Shown here piece by piece: positions 1 to 8,255 of a stretch of DNA of 64,000 bases. A model generated the notes under the pieces. The model was given only the letters and a program-made list of their open reading frames with translations, did no database searches and was not told the origin of the DNA. The DNA is taken from assembly GCF_023101145.1 (NCBI RefSeq), contig NZ_CP073714.1, positions 1,612,001 to 1,676,000 on the forward strand. Direction: 5' to 3'. This DNA is from Paenibacillus pabuli (GTDB lineage: Bacteria; Bacillota; Bacilli; Paenibacillales; Paenibacillaceae). Made by a program: the position numbers and the translations under genes. How positions within the stretch are numbered: the first letter of the stretch is position 1; every line of letters begins with the position of its first letter.

Positions 1-196
1 GGCTCCTTTCCGAGAACATTTTATGAATAGTATGGGCATTTTACGGGTGGGATAACCCTATTTTCCCGGAAGCGGTATGCTTCAGAAAGAGTGGGGGATG
101 ATAACAGAAACATCCTTCAAAGTCTGCGCTGTAAAAGCACTGGCTTTGAAAGAGGATGATGTTAGTTATCAACTATTTATGTCAGGAGGTCCCCCT

Positions 197-493
197 ATGA
201 AGAACAAACGAGATGAAGCCGAAGCTCATGCCCATACGTTCTCTCCGTATCCTCGTGCCGAGTCGGAAGGGGCTGAAGGTTTTCATACGCCTGCAACAGC
301 GGTTAACTGGGAGGCCATCACCTCAGAAGAGCTGCCGCTTGACAGGGAGTCGTTCATGCTGGACATTGACCGGATGGTGAATGAGGGCCTGGGCGGTGGA
401 CAAGTAACGGAAGACAATGGTTATATCGGTGAAAGCACAACAGACAGCATGGTGCGGGAATCGCATGATGATCCGGAAGGGGAGTACGAATAA
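197..493 (+). CDS. hypothetical acidic protein
   Basis: A 98-residue protein of unknown function. I chose ATG 197 because AGGAGGT lies at 184-190 with six bases of spacing; the frame is open upstream to 77 but has no ribosome binding site there. The product is acidic and polar, with no signal peptide or membrane segment and a Glu/Asp-rich C-terminus. Its stop is two bases before the sspH start, so the two are probably co-transcribed, which hints at late sporulation expression. I do not recognise a family. Confidence 0.6.
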   Translation: MKNKRDEAEAHAHTFSPYPRAESEGAEGFHTPATAVNWEAITSEELPLDRESFMLDIDRMVNEGLGGGQVTEDNGYIGESTTDSMVRESHDDPEGEYE

Positions 494-495
494 TT

Positions 496-675
496 ATGAT
501 GGATGTGAAACGGGCGAAAGCTATTTATGATTCGAAAGATACGATTGCAGTTACATTGGAAGGAGATCCGGTCTGGATCGAAAATGTGGATGAGGCCAAT
601 GGCATGGCAACGGTGCAGGTGGGCAGCAGGCCGGGCAATACCCAGACAGTACGTGTAGACCGTTTGGAAGAGTGA
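496..675 (+). CDS. sspH: small acid-soluble spore protein H family
   Basis: A 59-residue protein matching the SspH family, minor DNA-associated proteins of the spore core made in the forespore. The family pattern is visible: an N-terminal xVKRAKxIYDS segment, then GDPVWIENVDEANGxATV in the middle, and a C-terminal TVRVDRLEE. Length is the family norm. Two ATGs in a row (496 and 499) could start it; GGAAGGGGAG just upstream serves either. It lies directly after the hypothetical gene and before a terminator hairpin at 719-746. No clear sigma-G promoter was found in the upstream 190 bases. Confidence 0.85.
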   Translation: MMDVKRAKAIYDSKDTIAVTLEGDPVWIENVDEANGMATVQVGSRPGNTQTVRVDRLEE

Positions 676-718
676 AACAATGAGAAAGAGCATGCTGGTG
701 AGGCATGTTTAGGTCAGG

Positions 719-746
719 CCGGTGCCGTAAGGTGCCGGTTTATTTG
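719..746 (+). terminator. terminator after sspH
   Basis: Stem CCGGTGCC / GGTGCCGG with a GTAA loop and two G-U wobbles, followed by TTTATTTG. Confidence 0.6.
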
Positions 747-798
747 TCGTTCGTGTGAATGGTAGCCTATGCTACGCTCTGCTTCTGATCCTTCGATG

Positions 799-827
799 TT
801 GCGGGGGGAGAATGGGACCGATATAAT
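799..827 (+). promoter_or_regulatory. promoter for the tsaE operon
   Basis: TTGCGG, 17 bases, then a perfect TATAAT at 822-827, about 50 bases before the tsaE start. The -35 is moderate. Confidence 0.55.
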
Positions 828-878
828 AAAGTTCAAAGTGAACTCAGGCGGCTGGACCGCCAAAGGTGGGGGCGTATA

Positions 879-1361
879 TTGAATCAGACGCATGAGCAGT
901 GGGTGTATCACTCCCATGGCATTGCAGATACAGAAGTGCTGGCGTCCGCACTCGCTGAACAGGCAAACGCCGGCATGGTGATTGCATTGGATGGTGATTT
1001 GGGCGCTGGCAAAACGGCATTTTCACAAAAGTTTGCCTGGCATTTGGGTGTACGTGATGTGGTCAACAGCCCTACGTTTACCCTGATCAAGGAATACGAA
1101 GGGCGTCTGCCCTTGTATCACATGGATGTGTATCGCATATCGCTGGAAGAAGCGGACGAGCTTGGACTGGATGAGTATTTCTATGGAGCCGGAGTCAGTC
1201 TGGTGGAATGGTCGAGCATCATTCCCGAATTGCTGCCGCAGGAACACTTGCATGTGCAGATCGAGACGACGGGTCCGGAAGATCGAACGATTACGCTGGA
1301 TGGGTATGGTGAGACTTATGCTGCCATGTGCCGACAGTTTAGACAGAATGGAGTCAAATGA
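879..1361 (+). CDS. tsaE: tRNA t6A synthesis ATPase TsaE
   Basis: TsaE is the ATPase of the TsaBDE complex that makes N6-threonylcarbamoyladenosine at A37 of ANN-decoding tRNAs in the cytoplasm. The 160-residue protein has a P-loop, GDLGAGKT, around residues 39-46, followed by the conserved SPTFTLIKEY segment, then HMDVYR and a late VEWSS motif, all typical of the family. The start is a TTG at 879, consistent with its alignment to the family. It is the first gene of tsaE-tsaB-rimI-tsaD, and its stop overlaps the tsaB start (ATGA). Confidence 0.95.
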   Translation: MNQTHEQWVYHSHGIADTEVLASALAEQANAGMVIALDGDLGAGKTAFSQKFAWHLGVRDVVNSPTFTLIKEYEGRLPLYHMDVYRISLEEADELGLDEYFYGAGVSLVEWSSIIPELLPQEHLHVQIETTGPEDRTITLDGYGETYAAMCRQFRQNGVK

Positions 1362-2212
1362 TGATGGAAGATTTACAGAAACAGCCGCGCCAGCGGTTTT
1401 TGGCGTTGGATACCTCGACTGCGGTGATGGCAGCTTCAGTTATGGAAGGTCATGCTCTTCTGGAAGAACGCAATGAACGGGCAGAACGCAATCATTCGGT
1501 ACACGTTGTGCCTGTAATGGAGCAGCTGCTGGAAGCCAGCAGCACGCAGCCGGGACAGCTGGACGGCATTGCCGTTGGCATCGGCCCGGGTTCGTACACG
1601 GGCATCCGCATTGCGGTAACCGCGGCTAAGACGCTGGCCTGGGCGTGGGACATCCCCGTTGTCGGGGTGTCCAGCCTTCAGGCCCTGGCCTGGGGCGGCT
1701 GGCACAGCGGCCTCGCCGCCAAGGCCGAAGCTGCGGCAGAGGATGCCGCAGCAGGGGCTGGCGGAACGCCATCCACGGACCAGGGCGGCACAAGTGCCGC
1801 CCCTGTCCACTGGATCGTTCCGCTTGTGGATGCGCGGCGCGGTCAAGCCTATACCGCGCTGTTTGCCTCCGCCGGGAGCGCTGCGCCCCGGCGGCTCGAA
1901 CCGGATGCCATCCGTCTGGTGGACGGATGGCTGGAAGCCCTCGCCGCCCGCATGGCGGAAGCGGCGCCGGAAGAGCGGCCCGCTGCCGTCTGGATTGTCG
2001 GCGAGACGGGCCCGCATGCGGCGGCAGCGGCTGAACTCCGCTGCCCCGCAGGAACGGCGCTCCAGCTCGTACCCTATGAGCTGGAGGGCCGCTGGGTTGG
2101 GCGCCTGGGCGCCGAGGCGCTGCTTGCAGGTCAGCGAGATGACGTGCATGCGCTTGTGCCCAACTACACCCAGCTTGCTGAAGCAGAAGCCAATCTGCTG
2201 CGCAAAGGCTAA
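1358..2212 (+). CDS. tsaB: tRNA t6A synthesis protein TsaB
   Basis: TsaB is the non-catalytic ASKHA-fold partner of TsaD in t6A formation. Family motifs are seen near the N-terminus: FLALDTSTAVMAAS, then HSVHVVPVMEQLL and GIGPGSYTGIRI. At 284 residues it is longer than the usual 230-240. The extra length is an Ala/Gly-rich stretch after about residue 115, encoded by DNA (about 1690-2120) that is visibly richer in GC than its neighbours. It overlaps tsaE by four bases. Translation is probably coupled. Confidence 0.93.
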   Translation: MMMEDLQKQPRQRFLALDTSTAVMAASVMEGHALLEERNERAERNHSVHVVPVMEQLLEASSTQPGQLDGIAVGIGPGSYTGIRIAVTAAKTLAWAWDIPVVGVSSLQALAWGGWHSGLAAKAEAAAEDAAAGAGGTPSTDQGGTSAAPVHWIVPLVDARRGQAYTALFASAGSAAPRRLEPDAIRLVDGWLEALAARMAEAAPEERPAAVWIVGETGPHAAAAAELRCPAGTALQLVPYELEGRWVGRLGAEALLAGQRDDVHALVPNYTQLAEAEANLLRKG

Positions 2213-2430
2213 AAGTGGTTGTTCAAAACGTCCAATTGTGATTACGAAGGATGCCTAGGGCATCATCAGCATCGAATATGGATTCAGCCGAAATAAGCGG
2301 ATGCCTCCCAAGAATGTTTCCTTCGAAACATTGTAGTTGCTCACGTAGTTTTCCCTACGGTCCGCTACTCCCTTTCTGGCTTCATCCATCTTCTCGGTAC
2401 TGAAAACAGGTCTTTTTGGACACGCATTAA
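2213..2430 (+). repeat. non-coding spacer with hairpin, possible dispersed repeat
   Basis: A 235-base spacer inside an otherwise tight operon. It contains a hairpin AATGTTTC-CTTC-GAAACATT at 2313-2332 and a second short stem around TACGTAG / CTACG. No reading frame here looks real. I recall similar stretches recurring in Paenibacillus genomes, but only one copy is in this window, so repeat status is inference. Confidence 0.35.
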
Positions 2431-2447
2431 AAGGGGAGGAGAAGCAG

Positions 2448-2969
2448 ATGGAACACGTGGAGAATGACGAGCAGGAAGCAGCGCTCCAGTTCAGGTTCAT
2501 GACTCTGGATGATATTCCTGATGTTATGATTATTGAACATGAAGCCTTCACCTTGCCCTGGACGGAAGAAGCGTTTCGGAATGAATTGACACACAATCAT
2601 TTTGCTAAATATATGGTTATGGAATTGGAAGGTACAGCGATTGGCTATGCCGGCATGTGGACCATCATGGATGAAGCCCACATTACCAATATTGCAGTCC
2701 GGGAAGCCTATCGCGGGCGCAAGCTCGGTGAGAAGCTGCTGGACGAATTAATGAGAACAGCGGCTTATCTCGGGATGGAACGAATGACGCTGGAAGTCAG
2801 GGTCTCAAATCGGATTGCCCAGAGCTTGTATCAGAAAAAAGGGTTTGAATCGGCAGGTCTTCGCAAAGGGTATTACTCCGACAATGGGGAGGATGCGATG
2901 ATTATGTGGGCGAATTTGCCGCCTGCGAGCCGGAGCGGCGAAGAGGAAGGAAGCGTAACGGATTCATGA
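2448..2969 (+). CDS. rimI: ribosomal protein S18-alanine N-acetyltransferase
   Basis: A 173-residue GNAT-fold acetyltransferase. RimI acetylates the N-terminal alanine of ribosomal protein S18. Family features: [20 protein letters not shown] at the start, [11 protein letters not shown], then the acetyl-CoA loop [15 protein letters not shown] (Q/RxxGxG/A type), and the [19 protein letters not shown] segment typical of RimI. GGGGAGGAG precedes ATG 2448. It lies between tsaB and tsaD as in B. subtilis (ydiD) and overlaps the tsaD start by four bases. Confidence 0.9.
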   Translation: MEHVENDEQEAALQFRFMTLDDIPDVMIIEHEAFTLPWTEEAFRNELTHNHFAKYMVMELEGTAIGYAGMWTIMDEAHITNIAVREAYRGRKLGEKLLDELMRTAAYLGMERMTLEVRVSNRIAQSLYQKKGFESAGLRKGYYSDNGEDAMIMWANLPPASRSGEEEGSVTDS

Positions 2970-4021
2970 AGGATTTCAATGAAAAGATAAGTTCAGCACC
3001 ATCTTATATATTGGCCGTGGAGACTAGCTGTGATGAAACATCCGTAGCGGTAGTCAAGGATGGACGGGAAGTGTTGTCCAATCTGATCTCGAGCCAGATC
3101 GAGACACATAAGGCATTTGGCGGGGTTGTGCCTGAAGTGGCTTCGCGTAAACACGTGGAAGTGATTACATTGATGTTGGAGCAGGCCATTGAGCAATCCG
3201 GTATCCGTCCGCGTGATCTGAGTGCGATTGCCGTGACGCAAGGACCCGGACTGGTTGGTGCATTGCTGGTCGGCATCGTGGCAGCGAAAACCATGGCCAT
3301 GGCACTTGGCAAACCGCTCATTGGCACACATCATATTGCAGGGCATATCTATGCCAACAGACTTACCCATGAGCTGCAATATCCAGCAATGGCATTGGTG
3401 GTTTCCGGAGGCCATACCGAGCTTGTGCATATGGAATCCGAAGGCAAGTTCAAACTGATTGGACGTACGCGTGACGATGCTGTAGGCGAGGCTTATGACA
3501 AAGTGGCACGTGCACTGGGTTGTCCATACCCGGGAGGACCGCATGTGGACCGGATGGCTGCTGAAGCAGAACAGGTGGTACCTTTGCCGCGCGTCTGGCT
3601 TGAAGCAGATTCATATGATTTCAGCCTTAGCGGTCTGAAGTCAGCTGTACTTAATGTTCTGAATCAAGCCAAAATGCGCGGAGAAACGCTTGAACCATCC
3701 GCTGTGGCACGGGGATTCCAGGAAGCTGTTGTTGAAGTTTTGGTCGAAAAAGCAGTAAGGGCTGTCCGTGAATATGGCTCACGTCAATTGCTGTTATGCG
3801 GTGGCGTTGCGGCTAACCGGGGATTGCGTTCAGCTTTACAGGAGCGTTGTGTGAAGGAAGGACTCGAATTGCTGATTCCGCCGATGGAGTATTGCACCGA
3901 CAATGCCGCGATGATTGGAGCCGCGGCGTATTTGAAGTGGCAGCGGGGAGAAATAACGGAATTCGACGCCAAGGCTGATCCTGGGCTTTCGCTTGAGGCA
4001 TGGTCTGTTCAATCGCTATAG
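2966..4021 (+). CDS. tsaD: tRNA threonylcarbamoyltransferase TsaD
   Basis: TsaD (Gcp/YdiE) transfers threonylcarbamoyl from TC-AMP to tRNA A37. The 351-residue protein shows the ASKHA ATPase signature: [16 protein letters not shown] at the N-terminus, the metal-binding HHxxGH motif in [28 protein letters not shown], and [11 protein letters not shown] near the C-terminus. I chose ATG 2966, which overlaps the rimI stop as ATGA, over an upstream in-frame start at 2906 that has non-homologous sequence. It is the last gene of the operon. Confidence 0.96.
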   Translation: MKDFNEKISSAPSYILAVETSCDETSVAVVKDGREVLSNLISSQIETHKAFGGVVPEVASRKHVEVITLMLEQAIEQSGIRPRDLSAIAVTQGPGLVGALLVGIVAAKTMAMALGKPLIGTHHIAGHIYANRLTHELQYPAMALVVSGGHTELVHMESEGKFKLIGRTRDDAVGEAYDKVARALGCPYPGGPHVDRMAAEAEQVVPLPRVWLEADSYDFSLSGLKSAVLNVLNQAKMRGETLEPSAVARGFQEAVVEVLVEKAVRAVREYGSRQLLLCGGVAANRGLRSALQERCVKEGLELLIPPMEYCTDNAAMIGAAAYLKWQRGEITEFDAKADPGLSLEAWSVQSL

Positions 4022-4059
4022 AATGATCTAATCGTTATAGAATGTTTCATGTATATGAC

Positions 4060-4088
4060 TTGACAGCCTCATGTGAAGACTGTATATT
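4060..4088 (+). promoter_or_regulatory. promoter for the leuA leader
   Basis: TTGACA at 4060-4065, 17 bases, then TATATT at 4083-4088, preceded by TG. This near-consensus sigma-A promoter would start transcription near 4095, just before the first T-box. Confidence 0.8.
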
Positions 4089-4109
4089 AATTACAAATTA
4101 AAACAGGAA

Positions 4110-4517
4110 TTCAGATTCCTGAACTGAAAACGCAATGAACAGGAACAGTAAGGTAATTCCGGGTATTAGAGAGCTGCGGGGTGGTGCAACGCAGTCGAAG
4201 GAAACCTGAAACTCACCTGGAAGCGGAACGATGGAACACGGTGACTCCCTGGGAGGAGCCGAAGGCCGATGATGGCCCAAAGTACATGGTTACGGGTTGC
4301 CTCCGTGAAAGGGCCGTTGTTGATGGAATACGGATGAGACATTTCCGTAGGACATGAACAATAACTGAGGGGGCTTTTGTCACTTTGGGCACTGATAACG
4401 GTATGGACGCATACAGGATCAGCTCGAAGGAAGTGAAAGTCAACAAGAGTGGTACCGCGAAGGTGAACAGCCTGTCGTCTCTTGCAATATTGCAGGAGAT
4501 GGCAGGCTTTTTGATTT
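4110..4517 (+). promoter_or_regulatory. T-box riboswitch 1, leucine specifier
   Basis: A tRNA-sensing leader. Stem I begins with AGAGAGCTGCGGGG (from about 4168) and the specifier region reads GAAACTCACCTGG, giving CTC (Leu) followed by a purine. The conserved T-box AAGAGTGGTACCGCG is at 4445-4459. A terminator hairpin follows. Uncharged leucine tRNA should favour the antiterminator and read-through to leuA. Confidence 0.85.
4469..4517 (+). terminator. T-box 1 terminator
   Basis: Stem from AGCCTG at 4469 to CAGGCT ending at 4508, including TGCAATATTGCA at the tip, followed by a T-rich run. Its 5' arm overlaps the antiterminator region after the T-box. Confidence 0.8.
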
Positions 4518-4551
4518 TCAAAATGGTGATGAAATTCATGGTCACATATCA

Positions 4552-4918
4552 TAAATGTAATGAACGGGAGCAGTAAAACGATAAAGCGCACAGAGAGCTG
4601 CGGGGTGGTGCGACGCAGTAGCTAGAATCGTTCGAATCTCGCCCGGGAACGGAGCTGTGGAAGCAGGTGAGACTATGTCTCACCCCTTGTCCTTGTAACC
4701 AAGGACATCGTGGTACACAGCAACGGCTAACCTCCGTTAGAGGGTGTTTCTCCGGCTGGATCGGTTGTGCGTGTTGCGAGGTGTACGCAGCTGCAATGGA
4801 TCTAGGCCGGAGACGACGAGGTGGATGGTGCCTGGCGCAAGCCTGGACCATCAAGCAAGAGTGGTACCGCGGAGGGGATAATAACCCGCCGTCTCTTAGA
4901 TGAGATGGCGGGTTATTT
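4552..4918 (+). promoter_or_regulatory. T-box riboswitch 2, leucine specifier
   Basis: A second complete T-box downstream of the first. It repeats the start of T-box 1 closely (ATGAACGGGAGCAGTAA, then AGAGAGCTGCGGGGTGGTG). The specifier region reads GAATCTCGCCCGG, again CTC (Leu). The T-box AAGAGTGGTACCGCG is at 4857-4871. No gene lies between the two, so leuA is under double control. Confidence 0.85.
4880..4918 (+). terminator. T-box 2 terminator
   Basis: Stem AATAACCCGCC (4880-4890) with GGCGGGTTATT (4907-4917), closed further by TCTC/GAGA, then TTTG. It precedes leuA by about 190 bases. Confidence 0.8.
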
Positions 4919-5112
4919 GTGTTTGCTGCCGGCAGCAGGGTGGGCAATGGGAAATCCAGAATCATGGTGAAAAAGGAAATACACCCGGCGTGCAAGTCGA
5001 CGTGCACATCGGCATGGAAGCGAAATGAATAAACATAGAAAACGGGAAGTGAACGCCTTGTTCCGTTCCCCAAAATCCAATATATATCCAAATTTGATGG
5101 AGGTTGATGAAG

Positions 5113-6669
5113 ATGACAACGAACAACAACAAACGCATGATTGAGATTTTTGATACAACACTGCGCGATGGGGAACAGGCACCGGGAGCGAGTCTGCAGC
5201 CTGAGCAAAAAATTGAACTGGCACATCAGTTGGCTTCTCTGGGCATTGACGTCATCGAGCCTGGATTCCCGATCTCAAGTCCAGGTGAGTTCGCGGCGGT
5301 TCAGGCGATTTCCAGACAACTGCAAAACGTGGAGATTTGCGGATTCGCGCGTGCGGTCAAAGGGGATATTGATGCAGCCGTTCGAGCAACCGCTGACGCA
5401 GCGCGCCGCCGTATTCACCTGTTTATCTCCTCTTCGGACATCCATATTGAGCATCAACTGCGTCGTCCGCGTAGTGAAGTCGTGGCTACTGCCCGGGAAA
5501 TGGTCTCCTATGCACGTCAGTTCACCGATATTGTGGAATTCACCGCCATGGATGCAGCTCGTACAAAGATGGATGATCTGATCGAAATGGTTGAAGTAGC
5601 TATTGAAGCAGGGGCAAGTATTATCAATTTGCCAGATACGGTTGGGTACGCGCTGCCGCATGAATATGGAGAGATGTTCCGTCAGGTACGTGAGGGTGCA
5701 AGAGGTGGAGATAAGGTACGTTACAGCGCTCACTGTCATAATGACTTGGGGCTCGCGGTTGCTAACAGTCTGGCTGCGATTGCCAACGGTGCTTCCCAGA
5801 TTGAAGTAACCATCAACGGTGTGGGGGAGCGGACGGGCAACTGTGCCCTGGAGGAACTGATTATGGCTCTGGAGACGCGCGGAGACGCCATTGGTGCAAC
5901 AACGAATATCAGACTGAACCAAATGTATGAGACATCCCGTCAGATTAGCCGTGCGATGCATTTCCCAATTGCATACAACAAACCGGTGGTAGGGCGTAAT
6001 GCCTTTCAGCATGAGTCTGGTATTCACCAGGATGGATTGCTCAAGAACCGGAGTACGTATGAGATTATGGACCCGGAAGCGCTGGGGATTCCCCGCAGCA
6101 TGATTATTCTGGGCAAACATTCCGGGCGTCATGCTTTGAAAGATCGGGTTCGCAAATATGGCTTTGAGCCGGATGAGCAGCAAATGGAACAACTGTATGA
6201 GGTATTTAAAGAAACTGCTGATCAACAGAAAGTGGTTAGTGATGACCAGTTATTGCAGATGGTAAGCCAGACCATGAATATTCCTGCCCAGGATTATGAA
6301 CTGGTTGAATTGCAGGTAACAGCAGGCAGCATGACGGATCGAATGGCAGCCGTTCGTATTCGCACGAGCGCAGGGGAGCAATCCTATTCTGCGGTTGGCG
6401 GTGGTCCGGTAGATGCGACCATTCGTGCGATTGGACAGAGTATTTCAGACGATATTACCTTTGTCGACATGGAGATGCATGCACTGAGCGGAGGAGAGGC
6501 TGCGAGCGCGGAAGCTGCAGTTACGGTGGAGCGTGCAGGCCGTGAATTCAGGGGAACTGCCACTCATAATGATATTGTCATGGCCGCCGGTTTAGCGTAT
6601 GTAGCAGCTTGCAATGCAGCCGGACTAAAGGCGGAATCTACTGAAAGTGATGAACCGGTGCACGCGTAA
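5113..6669 (+). CDS. leuA: 2-isopropylmalate synthase
   Basis: LeuA condenses 2-ketoisovalerate with acetyl-CoA, the first committed step of leucine synthesis. The TIM-barrel catalytic half has IFDTTLRDGEQAPGASL at the start, SAHCHNDLGLAVAN (metal-binding HxH) near residue 200, and GERTGN after it. A linker with NAFQHESGIHQDGL and GKHSGRHAL leads to the C-terminal allosteric domain. Length of about 518 is normal. I prefer ATG 5113, nine bases after GGAGG (5099-5103), over ATG 5107 and TTG 5104, which are too close. It is a single gene, controlled by the two T-boxes; the other leu genes are not nearby. Confidence 0.95.
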   Translation: MTTNNNKRMIEIFDTTLRDGEQAPGASLQPEQKIELAHQLASLGIDVIEPGFPISSPGEFAAVQAISRQLQNVEICGFARAVKGDIDAAVRATADAARRRIHLFISSSDIHIEHQLRRPRSEVVATAREMVSYARQFTDIVEFTAMDAARTKMDDLIEMVEVAIEAGASIINLPDTVGYALPHEYGEMFRQVREGARGGDKVRYSAHCHNDLGLAVANSLAAIANGASQIEVTINGVGERTGNCALEELIMALETRGDAIGATTNIRLNQMYETSRQISRAMHFPIAYNKPVVGRNAFQHESGIHQDGLLKNRSTYEIMDPEALGIPRSMIILGKHSGRHALKDRVRKYGFEPDEQQMEQLYEVFKETADQQKVVSDDQLLQMVSQTMNIPAQDYELVELQVTAGSMTDRMAAVRIRTSAGEQSYSAVGGGPVDATIRAIGQSISDDITFVDMEMHALSGGEAASAEAAVTVERAGREFRGTATHNDIVMAAGLAYVAACNAAGLKAESTESDEPVHA

Positions 6670-6701
6670 TATTACTTCAGCACATCACATAACGTTGTGA
6701 T

Positions 6702-6725
6702 CAAAAGCAAGGCAGAGGCAGGCCT
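6702..6725 (+). terminator. left half of the leuA terminator, split by the IS
   Basis: CAAAAGC (6702-6708) and CAGGCCT (6719-6725) pair with AGGTCTG (8184-8190) and CTTTTG (8191-8196) on the other side of the insertion element, which is followed by TCTTTTT. With one copy of the ATT duplication removed, the two halves make a hairpin with a T-run just after leuA. Confidence 0.6.
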
Positions 6726-6762
6726 GAATTTGAAGTGACCCCTTAAAGTTAGACAAATATTT

Positions 6763-7575
6763 TTATGCAATTTGTTGGGCATGAGCTCGGTATTGTACCG
6801 GACTCATGCCTTTTAATTTTGACTTGATGCGTTTGTGATTGTAGTAATCCATGTATCGTGCCAGCTCTTGCTTGAAGTGATCTACACTTTCAAATTCATG
6901 AAGATAAAAAAACTCTGACTTCATAATGCCAAAGAAGTTCTCCATTACTGCGTTATCATAACAATTCCCTTTGCGTGACATGCTCTGGATAATCGCTTGT
7001 CTCTTTAAAGCCTGTCGATACTGCTTCATCTGGTAGTGCCAGCCTTGATCCGAATGCAGGAGGAGTTTATCCTCGTTGGACAAGCGTTTAAAGGCTTTAT
7101 TTAGCATCTCGGAGACTAATGAATACGTAGGGCGAGACCCTACTGTGTACGTAATAATCTCACCGTTATACAAGTCCAGAACAGGTGATAAATACATCTT
7201 TTCTCCAAACAACTTGAATTCAGTAATATCCGTAACCCACTTCTCATTTGGTTTTTCTGCTAGAAAATTACGATCCAGTACGTTGGGTGCAATCTTACCT
7301 ACTGTTCCTTTATAGGAGCGATATTTCTTCATACGCACCACTGATTGCAGGCCTAATTCTTTCATGATACGCAGTACTTTTTTATGGTTAACTCGGTGTC
7401 CACGATTAACTAGTTCATCACGGATACGACGATATCCATAACGCCCATGATGTTCCTCATAAATGGATTGAATAAGGAGTTTTAGATCTGCGTCTAGATC
7501 TGGCTTGTCAAACTGCTTCACCCAGTAATAGAAGGTACTACGTGGGACTTCAGCGAACGCTAACAATGCAACCAC
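6763..7575 (-). CDS. IS3-family transposase OrfB (DDE integrase domain)
   Basis: The catalytic part of the transposase. Near the N-terminus it has the HTH_21 segment around YGYRRIRDEL. The DDE core follows: WVTDITEF (first Asp), LLHSDQGWHYQ (second Asp) and NCYDNAVMENFFGIMKSE (Glu). 270 residues is close to the IS150 OrfB length. It normally has no start of its own and is made as an OrfAB fusion by -1 frameshifting; the frame is open upstream through the A-rich GGAAAAATC region within orfA. Here the broken orfA removes that route. Confidence 0.9.
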   Translation of the reverse strand: MVALLAFAEVPRSTFYYWVKQFDKPDLDADLKLLIQSIYEEHHGRYGYRRIRDELVNRGHRVNHKKVLRIMKELGLQSVVRMKKYRSYKGTVGKIAPNVLDRNFLAEKPNEKWVTDITEFKLFGEKMYLSPVLDLYNGEIITYTVGSRPTYSLVSEMLNKAFKRLSNEDKLLLHSDQGWHYQMKQYRQALKRQAIIQSMSRKGNCYDNAVMENFFGIMKSEFFYLHEFESVDHFKQELARYMDYYNHKRIKSKLKGMSPVQYRAHAQQIA

Positions 7576-7589
7576 CGGGAATTCAAGCC

Positions 7590-8123
7590 TTAATTCATAG
7601 ACGACTTGCGCTTTGTCTTGTTTGGTGATTTTTCCTTGTTTTGAACTAAGGCATTCAACTTTTTTAAGTAGGCGTTTTCCATACGCAAACGTTCTAATTC
7701 AGCTTGTAGAGCTTCAAGCGATCCCTCAGCAGGTTCTTGCTTTTGAAGTCCTTTTTTATTCTTATCCGTCATACGATGACGCCCCTTTATCTTTGGTTTT
7801 AGGGCGTCGATCCCATTTTCATTGAACTGACTGCGCCACCTTCAAATAACCCCTGGAGAAGAGATATTGAAAATGACAGCAGCTTCATTTGGAGACGTCC
7901 CATTTTCGTTCATATAGTTGAGTACGTCTAGTTTATAGGTTAGAGAGTAAGCTGTATAGGTTTTTTCAAAAGCTTTTAAACCGTGATATTCGTATTGCTT
8001 GATCCACATACGCAGGATTTCATGATTAATTCCTAAGGATTTCGCAATGCTTTTAATCCCTTCATTTCCTGATAAATATTGATGAATAGCTTCTATTTTC
8101 AAGTCTAAATTAAATTTTGACAA
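7590..8123 (-). pseudogene. IS3 OrfA with in-frame stop
   Basis: OrfA supplies the DNA-binding HTH part of the transposase. Reading from TTG 8123 (GGAGGTG upstream) the frame gives SKFNLDLKIEAIHQYLSG and a helix-turn-helix, then meets TGA at 7842-7844, and continues in the same frame as RWRSQFNENGIDALKPK to a TAA at 7590. In related OrfA proteins this position is Trp before RW, so a TGG to TGA change is the simplest explanation. The full length of 177 codons fits the family. The C-terminal half contains the leucine-zipper-like coiled coil EALQAELERLRMENAYLKKL. Confidence 0.85.
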
Positions 8124-8126
8124 AAA

Positions 8127-8174
8127 AACTGCACCTCCAATTGTTAGATGGTGTCTAACAATTGGGGTGCAGTT
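8127..8174. repeat. long palindrome at the IS right end
   Basis: AACTGCACC-T-CCAATTGTTAGA, loop TGGTG, then TCTAACAATTGG-GGTGCAGTT. The 21-bp arms match except for one extra T. It contains the terminal repeat and an inverted second copy, and also covers the orfA ribosome binding site. Confidence 0.8.
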
Positions 8175-8255
8175 CAATTACAGAGGTCTGCTTTTGTCTT
8201 TTTATAGGAGAAAAAATATGTGAGTTAGGATAGGTTTGTCAAGATGTGATTATAG

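Larger units (their letters stand above)
6731..8176 (-). mobile_element. IS3-family insertion sequence (IS150-like), inactivated
   Basis: A 1446-bp element with imperfect terminal inverted repeats. The left end is TGAAGTGACCCCTTAAAGTT followed by AGACA; the right end, read inward, is TGAACTGCACCCCAATTGTT followed by AGACA. A 3-bp target duplication ATT flanks it (6728-6730 and 8177-8179). It holds orfA and orfB on the minus strand in the -1 frame arrangement of IS3 elements. An in-frame TGA in orfA probably prevents transposase synthesis. Confidence 0.92.

Noticed and set aside
4385..4903. Open frames of 60-80 codons on both strands within 4098-4903
   Set aside because: They overlap the two T-box leaders, lack ribosome binding sites and show no family-like sequence.
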